Shown: positions 57,451-64,000 of the stretch, piece by piece
Layout of the letters: each line of letters opens with the position of its first letter
How positions within the stretch are numbered: the stretch's first letter is position 1
Source: an uncultured Collinsella sp.
Lineage (GTDB): Bacteria > Actinomycetota > Coriobacteriia > Coriobacteriales > Coriobacteriaceae
DNA: 64,000 nucleotides
Direction: 5' to 3'
NCBI GenBank assembly: GCA_937995345.1
Contig: CALKKS010000013.1
Location: forward strand, 83,481-147,480
Program-made: the position numbers and the translations under genes
Notes under the pieces: model-generated
The model's database searches: none
The model's input: only the letters and a program-made list of their open reading frames with translations
Told to the model about the DNA's origin: nothing

Positions 57451-58470
57451 CTATCCCAACTGGAAGAACAGGGCGAGGCCAACGGCGCCAAAGGCCGCGG
57501 CGATAATCCAAAAACGGATAACGACCTTGGTTTCGGCCCAGCCCTTCTTTTCGAAATGATGATGAATGGGCGCCATAAGGAAGACGCGCTTGTGCGTAAA
57601 GTGGAAATAGACAACCTGGATCATGACCGACAGGGTCTCGACGATAAAGAGACCGCCGATGATGAGGGAAACGACTTCGGTGTTGGTCATGATGGAGGTG
57701 CAGGCAAAAGCGGCACCCAGGGCAAGCGAGCCGGTATCGCCCATAAAGATGCTCGCCGGGTAGCAATTGAACCACAAAAAGCCCAGGCAGGCACCGGCGC
57801 ACGCCGTGCAGAAGATGGACAGGTTCACGTCACCGTGCAAAAACGCCATGGCGGCCATGGCGAGCATGGCGATCATGGAAGTGCCACCGGCAAGGCCGTC
57901 CAGACCATCGGTCAGGTTCACGGCATTGGAAAGACCAGCGATCATCAGCCAGCAAAATACGATGTAGAGCCACGGGAACGAAAGGCCGCAGATGGTGGTC
58001 GAAAGAACACCGAGGTCAATCGTCAGGCCGCCGGGAAAACGAATCTCGGGGGCGACGCCGCACCAATTGACGGCGAGCACGGTAAAAGTGACGCAGATGA
58101 TGGTCAGACCGATCATCTTGGCGTGAGGCGTCAGGCCGAGCGAGCGACCATGCGTGACGGAGGTCAGGTCGTCGATGAGACCCAAAACGCCGGTGGCCAG
58201 CGTGGCAAGCAGCACGAGCACGAGCTCGGTGGTGAGCTTGCCCATCAGCAGGCAGGTCAGCGAGATCGCGACAAGGATGATGACGCCGCCCATGGTGGGC
58301 GTACCCTGTTTAATCAAATGACGCTTGGGGCCGTCGGCTCGGACCTGCTGGCCGATACCCTCGACCTTCAGCAGCTTGATCCACCACGGCATAAGTAGCA
58401 ACGCAATGGCGGCAGCGATGCCAAGTCCCAAAAAGGCCTGATACGTAGGATACGAGGGATTGCCGAACAT
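57451..58470 (-). CDS. mraY: Phospho-MurNAc-pentapeptide transferase MraY
   Basis: MraY moves phospho-MurNAc-pentapeptide from UDP onto undecaprenyl phosphate to make lipid I. The 339-residue protein has about ten helices; GTPTMGGVIIL near residue 57, IDDLTSVTHG near 100 with the Mg2+ aspartates, NAVNLTDGLDGLAGG near 184, FMGDTGSLALGA near 250 and APIHHHFEKKGW near 300 match the active site. The ATG at 58470 follows the murF stop by 3 nt. Confidence 0.97.
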   Translation of the reverse strand: MFGNPSYPTYQAFLGLGIAAAIALLLMPWWIKLLKVEGIGQQVRADGPKRHLIKQGTPTMGGVIILVAISLTCLLMGKLTTELVLVLLATLATGVLGLIDDLTSVTHGRSLGLTPHAKMIGLTIICVTFTVLAVNWCGVAPEIRFPGGLTIDLGVLSTTICGLSFPWLYIVFCWLMIAGLSNAVNLTDGLDGLAGGTSMIAMLAMAAMAFLHGDVNLSIFCTACAGACLGFLWFNCYPASIFMGDTGSLALGAAFACTSIMTNTEVVSLIIGGLFIVETLSVMIQVVYFHFTHKRVFLMAPIHHHFEKKGWAETKVVIRFWIIAAAFGAVGLALFFQLG

Positions 58471-58473
58471 GGG

Positions 58474-59898
58474 CTAGCACACACCTTCCACAAAGCGGTC
58501 GAGCTCAACAAAACGGGAACCCTTGACCAGTACAACATCATGATCTTCAAGCGCGCCGCCCATGCGGTCGAGCACCTGCTGATAATCGGAGAACACCTGG
58601 ATGCGGTCCTCATCCATACCCATCATACGTGCGGCATCGGCCATGAGCTGAGCCAGCTCGCCGCCGACGCACGCGAGCATGTCGAGCTTCTTGGCGGCGG
58701 CATAGGCGCCCACGAGCTCATGCATGCGGGGGGCCTCGTCGCCCATCTCGCCCATCTCGCCCAAGATCGCCATGCGCGAACCGTCACAGATGAGCGAGCA
58801 CAGCAAATCGAGGCCAGCAGCCATAGACTCGGCACTGGCGTTATAGGAGTCGTCGATGATGCGTGCTCCGCTCTTGGCACGCTTGATCTCCTGGCGGTGA
58901 CCGGTGATCGTAAGGCCCCTAAAGGCAGCATCGATCTGCTTGGGCGTAACGCCCAGACGATAGGCGACCGCGGCGGCCTTGACGGCATTGGGCACGGACT
59001 GCACGCCGGGAATGGCCAGCATGGTATCGACCGTGTCGCCCTGACCAAAGTCGAGCGTAAAGACCGGATGGCCCTCGTCATCGACGCGAATGTCGCGTGC
59101 GCGGACCTCGTCGTCGTCCGAGACACCGGCCAGCATCACGTCAATACCCGCAGGCTGGGCGAACGTATCGCGAATGAACGGCGTAAAGTCGTCCTCGCCG
59201 CCCAAAACCAGCAACGGCGAGAAATCGCCGGCGGCGCACATACCCTGGACAATCTCGGACTTGGCGCGGGCGATGTTCTCGCGGCTGCCCAGGATACCGA
59301 TGTGGGAGGTTCCGATCTTGCTCACGATGGCAAGATTGGGGTTGGCAGACTGGGACAGGCGCTCAATCTCATGAAAATGGTTCATGCCCATCTCGAGCAC
59401 CAGAACCTCGGTATCGGCCGGAGCGGAAAGCACCGTGAGCGGCATGCCGATCAGGTTGTTGAAATTGCCCTTCGTGGCCCAGACGCGATAACGCTTGGCG
59501 AGCACGGCGGCGAGCACGTCCTTGGTCGTCGTCTTGCCAATCGAACCGGTAATGCCGACGACCAGGCAGCCAAGCTCCAAGCGATATACATGCGCCAGGC
59601 GCAGCAAGAACTCCTCGGGGTCGTCAGTCAGTAAGATGGCGCATCCCTTGTCCTGCGCCAGCGAAACCAGCTCGGCATCGGGCTCGCGCGTCATCACGAC
59701 GGCACCGGCACCCGACTCGATGGCACGGGAGGCAAAATCATTGCCGTCGACCTTTTCGCCGGGGAAGGCGACAAAGATCGTCCCCTCCTCGACCTGACGC
59801 GAGTCGATAACGCACCCGCGGCATACCCGATCGACTTCTTCCGTCACGGTTCGGGCCCCCGTTGAGGCCGCGAGGTTGTTGACGGCGATCTCTATCAT
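58474..59898 (-). CDS. murF: UDP-MurNAc-tripeptide--D-Ala-D-Ala ligase MurF
   Basis: MurF completes the pentapeptide precursor by adding D-Ala-D-Ala. The 474-residue ligase shows CRGCVIDSRQVEEGTIFVAFPG near residue 27, the ATP loop GSIGKTTTK at 118-126, VLEMGMNHFHEIERLSQ near 163 and DDSYNASAESM near 346. The ATG at 59898 follows GGGGAG by 5 nt. In most genomes murE lies directly upstream of murF; here 125 nt separate murF from the PBP gene, and no murE is present. Confidence 0.96.
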   Translation of the reverse strand: MIEIAVNNLAASTGARTVTEEVDRVCRGCVIDSRQVEEGTIFVAFPGEKVDGNDFASRAIESGAGAVVMTREPDAELVSLAQDKGCAILLTDDPEEFLLRLAHVYRLELGCLVVGITGSIGKTTTKDVLAAVLAKRYRVWATKGNFNNLIGMPLTVLSAPADTEVLVLEMGMNHFHEIERLSQSANPNLAIVSKIGTSHIGILGSRENIARAKSEIVQGMCAAGDFSPLLVLGGEDDFTPFIRDTFAQPAGIDVMLAGVSDDDEVRARDIRVDDEGHPVFTLDFGQGDTVDTMLAIPGVQSVPNAVKAAAVAYRLGVTPKQIDAAFRGLTITGHRQEIKRAKSGARIIDDSYNASAESMAAGLDLLCSLICDGSRMAILGEMGEMGDEAPRMHELVGAYAAAKKLDMLACVGGELAQLMADAARMMGMDEDRIQVFSDYQQVLDRMGGALEDHDVVLVKGSRFVELDRFVEGVC

Positions 59899-60023
59899 TG
59901 CAGCTCCCCTGTAAACCTAATAATGCTATCGGCGTATTGTATCCCAGTGCCATGCGCGCGTGGTGCAGGGCATGTGAACACCCTTCGGATCAAACGGCAG
60001 ACCACGCTCAAGATTGTAACCCC

Positions 60024-61889
60024 CTACTTCGTGCGCGGGATACCCAGCACGTCGAGCGCGTTGGCCATAATGGACTGGAATGGCACCGCGGCGGCATCCG
60101 AGCCGCTCGGCGTTCCATCGAGTGTGATATAGCACAGCACCTTGGGCGATTGTGCCGGCGCAAAGCCCATAAAGGACGACATGTAGTTCTCCTTGAGGTA
60201 ACCGCCGTTCTCGTCAGCACGCTCGGCCGTACCGGTCTTGCCCGCCACGTCATAGCCATCGACCGCACCGCCAACGCCCGTGCCTTCGGACACGACCGTC
60301 TGCATGCACGATGTCACTTGGGCGGCAGCGTCGTCCGATATCGCACGCTCGCCTTCGCCCCAGTCCTTCTCATCGCCCTTGCTGGACTTATAGAAGTGCG
60401 GAGTCATCATCACGCCGCCGTTCGCGATGCCGCCCACGGCACGTGCGACCTCAATCGGCGAGACGGACAGCGCCTGGCCAAAGCTCATCGAGCCCAGCGT
60501 GGCGCCGTCGTACTGGTCGCGCTCCTTGACGATACCCAGACTCTCACCCGGAAAATCGACACCGGAGCTATGACCGATACCCCACTTGTCCACATAGGTG
60601 GCAAAATCATCGGCGCCGATCTTGCGTCCCACCAGGACAAAGCCCACATTGGACGAACGGCGCATCATCTCGCGCACGTCCATGGTCATGGTGTAGTCGC
60701 GCTTATCGGCATCGGTAACGGTGTCGTCGCCAACCTTAATGCTCGCCGGCACCTCAAACGACGTGCTCGAACGCACGGCTCCCAAGTCGAAGCCGGCACC
60801 GGCCACGAGCGTCTTAAAGACCGAGCCGGGCTCGTAGGCATCGGTAACCAGGCGCAAGTTCATGTCCTCGGTCTTGGCGTTTTCCAGATCGGTCTGGTCA
60901 TATGTCGGATACGAGCATGCCGCCAGAATCTCGCCCGTCGTGGGATCGGTGACCAGGGCCGAGCCATTCTTGGCCTTGGTCTTTTCGACCGCCTCGGCCA
61001 GGGCGTCCTCGGCGGCACGCTGGATATTGACATCGAGCGTCGTCACGATGTCCACGCCGTCCACCGCGGCAACCTTCTTATAGGCGCCGCCCGCGATATA
61101 GCTACCGTCCCTTGCCCGCTCGCGCACCAGCGAACCGTTGGTTCCGGTCAAAAGCTTGTTGTACTGTTTTTCGAGGCCCGTAAGACCGTCGTTGTCCACG
61201 TTTACCACGCCAAGCACCTGCGATGCCAGGTTGCCGTAGGGGTATACGCGCTTCATGGCCTGCTCAAAGAGCACGCCCGGCAGGTTCTTCTTCTCCAGCG
61301 CCGCAGCATCGTCCTCGTCCACCTGACGTTTGATATACACCCAGGTGCCATCGGACATAACGAGATCACGACAGGTTTTCTTATCGATGCCCGTAGCTTT
61401 GACCAGTGCCGACACCGTCTTGTCAACGTCCTCGATAAGCTGAGGATTCACGGCGATGTTGCGGCATTCGACCGACGACGTCAGCACGTTGCCGTTACGG
61501 TCGTAGATGGTTCCGCGCTTGGCATACAGCGTCTGCGCAAGCAAGCGACGCGCATCGGCACGGTCGCGCAACTTATCGGCTTCCACGATTTGATAGTCGG
61601 CAAGGCGAAGGACGCCCAAACCCAAGCCAAACCCGATGAAGCCCATGACGGCTTTGCGACGGGGCAGCGGCGTGCCCGTGAGCCATTCGGTCGACGAGCT
61701 CTTGCGCGGTCTGGTGTTATGCATTTGAGGACCACTCGAGCTACGGAGACGCGACGCGGGGTCGTTGCCATAGGACGGCCTCGCGTTGTAAGATGGCCGA
61801 CCCGTTCCTTGATAACCAGAACGTCCCCGCGATGAGGGACGTCCAGAACCGCGACCCCCGTCGGATGCGCGGCGATAGTCATTTGTCAT
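60024..61889 (-). CDS. ftsI: Septal class B penicillin-binding protein (FtsI/PBP3 type)
   Basis: This 621-residue transpeptidase crosslinks septal peptidoglycan. An 80-residue basic, Ser/Gly-rich cytoplasmic N-terminus precedes one membrane helix (about 81-99). A PBP dimerisation domain follows (RGTIYDRNGNVLTSSVE, 125-141), then the penicillin-binding core with SxxK (S356-V-F-K359), SSN (412-414) and KTGT (551-554). There are no PASTA repeats. The start ATG at 61889 has only a weak GCTGAG site, so it may be coupled to the ftsL stop just upstream. ftsW lies five genes downstream in the same operon. Confidence 0.94.
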   Translation of the reverse strand: MTNDYRRASDGGRGSGRPSSRGRSGYQGTGRPSYNARPSYGNDPASRLRSSSGPQMHNTRPRKSSSTEWLTGTPLPRRKAVMGFIGFGLGLGVLRLADYQIVEADKLRDRADARRLLAQTLYAKRGTIYDRNGNVLTSSVECRNIAVNPQLIEDVDKTVSALVKATGIDKKTCRDLVMSDGTWVYIKRQVDEDDAAALEKKNLPGVLFEQAMKRVYPYGNLASQVLGVVNVDNDGLTGLEKQYNKLLTGTNGSLVRERARDGSYIAGGAYKKVAAVDGVDIVTTLDVNIQRAAEDALAEAVEKTKAKNGSALVTDPTTGEILAACSYPTYDQTDLENAKTEDMNLRLVTDAYEPGSVFKTLVAGAGFDLGAVRSSTSFEVPASIKVGDDTVTDADKRDYTMTMDVREMMRRSSNVGFVLVGRKIGADDFATYVDKWGIGHSSGVDFPGESLGIVKERDQYDGATLGSMSFGQALSVSPIEVARAVGGIANGGVMMTPHFYKSSKGDEKDWGEGERAISDDAAAQVTSCMQTVVSEGTGVGGAVDGYDVAGKTGTAERADENGGYLKENYMSSFMGFAPAQSPKVLCYITLDGTPSGSDAAAVPFQSIMANALDVLGIPRTK

Positions 61890-61906
61890 ACTCAGCTACC
61901 GTCTTG

Positions 61907-62377
61907 TTACTGAGCGGTCGCGGTCGAGCTAGCGCCCGCGGCTGCATCCTGCGAAAAATCAAGTGTAACGCTCTCGCTGGGCTCCACCATGCCATAAGCG
62001 CCCGCAAGGTCGCGAATGCGCGTGTCGGCGCCATAGACCGAATGCATGACCTCCAGGTCGGAGCTCTCATCGGTCGCCTTCTCGAGCGTGTTGGTAAGCG
62101 CGGCATTGTTGTTGAGCACCTGGGCCGTAACGCCGGCGAGCGCCACACGGGCGACACCGATCGTCATGAAGATGGCCGCAATGATGCAAAACGTTTTAAG
62201 AACGCTCATGAAAACCGGGCTTACCGCCTGGTTTGCCTGACGGCCCGCGCCCGTGTAGACATCAAAGCGCGGCGTGCACTGCTCGCGGGGAGCAACGGGG
62301 GCCTGCGGTGTCTCACGATAGGCGGGCATGGCGCTCATATCATAGGCGAGTGCTGCGTTTGAAGTGTTGTAGCCCAT
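61907..62377 (-). CDS. ftsL: FtsL-like septum protein
   Basis: This 156-residue bitopic membrane protein takes the ftsL position between rsmH and the PBP gene. It has a cytoplasmic N-terminus of about 55 residues, one helix (VLKTFCIIAAIFMTIGVARVAL, about 59-80), and an extracytoplasmic coiled coil (about 85-125) with a heptad-like series of Leu, Val and Ala. The C-terminus is Ala/Ser-rich. Sequence conservation of FtsL is low, so the call rests on position and topology. Start ATG 62377 with GGGAGGCGG upstream. Confidence 0.85.
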   Translation of the reverse strand: MGYNTSNAALAYDMSAMPAYRETPQAPVAPREQCTPRFDVYTGAGRQANQAVSPVFMSVLKTFCIIAAIFMTIGVARVALAGVTAQVLNNNAALTNTLEKATDESSDLEVMHSVYGADTRIRDLAGAYGMVEPSESVTLDFSQDAAAGASSTATAQ

Positions 62378-62467
62378 GATATGCCGCCTCCCATCCCGAG
62401 TACGTTGGTAGTGTGTTTAAGCTTCGTTTATGGTGCGAGCGGGAGGTCCAATATCGCGCGGTCGCGT

Positions 62468-63433
62468 CTACAGACGCTGCGCCACGCGGATCTTGGCTGA
62501 TCTCGCCCGAGGGTTGCGCGCAACCTCATCGGGTTGGGCAACCAGGGGTTTGCGGGTGATGACCTTGAGTATCGGCACGTTGCCGCACACGCACACCGGA
62601 ATCTCCGGCGGACACGTGCACCCCTGGCTCATCTCCTTAAAGTGGTTCTTTACGATACGGTCCTCGAGCGAGTGATACGAGATGACGCAGATGCGTCCGC
62701 CCGGGTTGAGCCACCTTGTGGCGGCGTCAAGTCCTCGCTCGAGCACATCGAGTTCGTGATTGACCTCGATGCGAATGGCCTGGAAACTTTTCTTGGCTGG
62801 GTGTCCGCCATGCCGACGAGCGGCAGCGGGGATACCAGCCTTGATGATCTCGACAAACTGACCGGTGGTTTCGATCGGCTCATGCTCGCGGCGGCGCACG
62901 ATCTCACGCGCGATCTGCGAGGCGAACTTCTCTTCGCCGTAGACGCGTAGAATCCGGGCGAGGTCGTGTTCGTTATAGGTGTTGATGACCTCAGCTGCGT
63001 TTAAGGTGTTGTTACCCGGATCCATCCGCATGTCCAATGGGGCATCCTCGTTGTACGAAAAGCCCCTGCCAGGGATATCGAGTTGCGGCGACGAAACGCC
63101 CAAGTCGAACAGGAAGCCATCGACCCCGGGCACCTCGGCCGAGCAAAGCAGCTCGTCCAAGTCGCCGAAGTTGCCCTTCAGCAGCTGGTGCGGTACGCCG
63201 GGAACCTCGCGGTCCAGACGAGCGCCAGCGGCCTCGAGGGCCATGTCGTCCTGATCGACGCCGAGCAAAAGGCCGGTCTCCCCCACCTGCGCGGCCATCT
63301 TTACCGAATGGCCGGCACCGCCAAGGGTGCAGTCACAGACAACGGAGCCGCTCTTGAGCTGCAGCGACTCAAGCACTTCGCCGAGCATGACAGGTTCATG
63401 CCGATATTCTTGTGTCAAGATCCCACGCTCCAT
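62468..63433 (-). CDS. rsmH: 16S rRNA (cytosine1402-N4)-methyltransferase RsmH (MraW)
   Basis: RsmH methylates N4 of C1402 in the 16S rRNA decoding centre. The 321-residue protein starts near HEPVMLGEVLESL, then VVCDCTLGGAGHSVKM near 32 for SAM, FLFDLGVSSPQLD near 107, GFSYNEDAPLDMRM near 125, and the C-terminal RKPLVAQPDEVARNPRARSAKIRVAQR. The central substrate domain contains CTCPP and CVCG cysteines, a zinc-binding-looking pair. It is the second gene of the mraZ operon, 20 nt after the mraZ stop. Confidence 0.97.
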   Translation of the reverse strand: MERGILTQEYRHEPVMLGEVLESLQLKSGSVVCDCTLGGAGHSVKMAAQVGETGLLLGVDQDDMALEAAGARLDREVPGVPHQLLKGNFGDLDELLCSAEVPGVDGFLFDLGVSSPQLDIPGRGFSYNEDAPLDMRMDPGNNTLNAAEVINTYNEHDLARILRVYGEEKFASQIAREIVRRREHEPIETTGQFVEIIKAGIPAAARRHGGHPAKKSFQAIRIEVNHELDVLERGLDAATRWLNPGGRICVISYHSLEDRIVKNHFKEMSQGCTCPPEIPVCVCGNVPILKVITRKPLVAQPDEVARNPRARSAKIRVAQRL

Positions 63434-63453
63434 CCGTTACTCGTGCCTTGCCC

Positions 63454-63888
63454 TTACGAGAAGAAGAGATCCAGCAGGGCCTCGTCATCATCGTCCTCAT
63501 CGGCCGCAGCGCGGTCCCAAACCTCAAGGTGGTCGTAGTTGCCCACAACCGTGACCTCGCGGTCGAGGTTCGCCTGCTTGCGGAGAGACTCAGAAAGACC
63601 GATACGACCCGCGCTGTCCACATCCATCGACGTGGTGCGCTTGTTGATCGCCCTCATGAGCTTCTGGTCGTTGATGTCACGCGGGTTAAAACCCTCGTGG
63701 CCCTCACGACCCGCGAAGAGTCCTTCGACCCACTTATCGAAGGCCTCGGCAGAGAACACGTACAGAGCATCGACATCCAGGGCTTTAAACACGCGAACGT
63801 GCTCTCCAAGCTCCTCACGAAGGGGTGCAGGCAGGGACAGACGACCTTTTGCATCGAGATTGCGCTCGTATGCACCCGTCATTCCCAT
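63454..63888 (-). CDS. mraZ: Transcriptional regulator MraZ
   Basis: MraZ is a ring-forming DNA-binding protein that represses its own promoter at the start of division and wall clusters. The 144-residue product has two AbrB-like SpoVT halves: NLDAKGRLSLPAPLREEL at 10 and SMDVDSAGRIGLSESLRKQANL at 87. The C-terminal end is acidic (DEDDDDEALLDL). The start ATG at 63888 has GGGAGG 6 nt upstream. Direct-repeat operator and promoter sequences lie about 70-110 nt upstream. Confidence 0.95.
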   Translation of the reverse strand: MGMTGAYERNLDAKGRLSLPAPLREELGEHVRVFKALDVDALYVFSAEAFDKWVEGLFAGREGHEGFNPRDINDQKLMRAINKRTTSMDVDSAGRIGLSESLRKQANLDREVTVVGNYDHLEVWDRAAADEDDDDEALLDLFFS

Positions 63889-63956
63889 GTGCGCCCTCCC
63901 CTCGGTTGCTCAGATGGCACGTACGCGGGGAACCACCCCGCCTGTCGACGTCATTA

Positions 63957-63985
63957 ATAATATGGGGAACTGCCCCATTTTTCAA
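63957..63985 (-). promoter_or_regulatory. Main promoter of the mraZ-division operon
   Basis: On the minus strand TTGAAA (63985-63980) and TATTAT (63962-63957) are exactly 17 nt apart, the textbook sigma-A spacing. It is about 70 nt before the mraZ start codon. Confidence 0.75.
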
Positions 63986-63997
63986 CACCTTTCCCCA
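63973..63997 (-). promoter_or_regulatory. MraZ operator (direct repeats)
   Basis: Reading the minus strand from 63997: TGGGG, 5 nt, TGTTG, 5 nt, TGGGG. MraZ is known to bind TGGGN units in direct repeat every 10 bp. The middle unit is degenerate. The three units cover the -35 region of the promoter, which fits autorepression. Confidence 0.65.
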
Positions 63998-64000
63998 CCC

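Noticed and set aside
59898..61835. 645-codon plus-strand frame opposite the PBP gene
   Set aside because: It is antisense to a transpeptidase gene with all active-site motifs.

Overview
The window is a gene-dense, high-GC chromosomal segment, with no phage, plasmid, IS or tRNA genes seen. The protein set suggests a gut actinobacterium of the class Coriobacteriia, most like Collinsella. The reasons are C-ending codon bias, FtsZ without a neighbouring FtsA, a SepF/YggT/DivIVA division block, ThiC of the short type, an oxygen-independent Fe-S cysteine desulfidase and long perfect intergenic palindromes. The genus is an inference from gene content; no 16S gene is present.

Layout. 1-4171 (minus): molybdate uptake and molybdenum cofactor genes modB (cut by the window edge), modA, moaB/mog and moeA. 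4384-8000: a CLC antiporter of the fluoride-type subfamily, a lipid kinase, a GGQ release-factor-like rescue protein and xpt. 8617-12734: a drug-type MFS exporter, metY, a small redox-type cysteine protein and yigZ. 12818-13173: RNase P RNA. 13502-18483: rpsA, a HAD phosphatase, a cysteine desulfidase-like enzyme, rpiB and ndk. 18861-22040: argH and argG with a 56-codon gene between them. 22594-30799: Cof-type phosphatase, AAA ATPase, polA, M18 aminopeptidase, yaaA and a one-helix membrane protein. 30868-33316: TPP riboswitch, thiC and thiD. 33462-37282: pentapeptide protein, SGNH esterase, a PARG-fold protein, a BI-1 family membrane protein and a gene under an SOS box. 37533-40087: PiT phosphate permease with its DUF47 partner, and a nitroreductase.

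40253-63888 (all minus) is the division and wall block. Reading 5' to 3' it runs mraZ, rsmH, ftsL, ftsI-type PBP, murF, mraY, murD, ftsW, murG, murC, murB, ftsQ, ftsZ, pgeF, pstS, pstC, pstA, pstB, phoU, yggS, sepF, yggT, divIVA. Most wall genes nearly touch or overlap, which suggests one long transcript from an MraZ-type promoter at the right edge. ftsZ sits behind its own terminator and AT-rich leader. The high-affinity phosphate system pstSCAB-phoU lies inside the usual ftsZ-ylmDEFG-divIVA order, and pstS is start/stop coupled to pgeF. murE and ftsA are missing from the cluster.

The most unusual material is non-coding. Four copies of a 67-70 bp palindrome lie just after plus-strand genes. 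Several other intergenic palindromes with 20-34 bp arms, a pair of 33 bp repeats, a 9-bp tandem array and a possible structured RNA are also present. Other points worth a look are a permease with a large extracytoplasmic N-terminal domain, a PARG-fold protein lacking the usual second glutamate, a YggT gene without a normal start codon, a perfect Shine-Dalgarno feeding a 3-codon leader in front of the phosphate permease, and a codon-usage break inside the nitroreductase gene.
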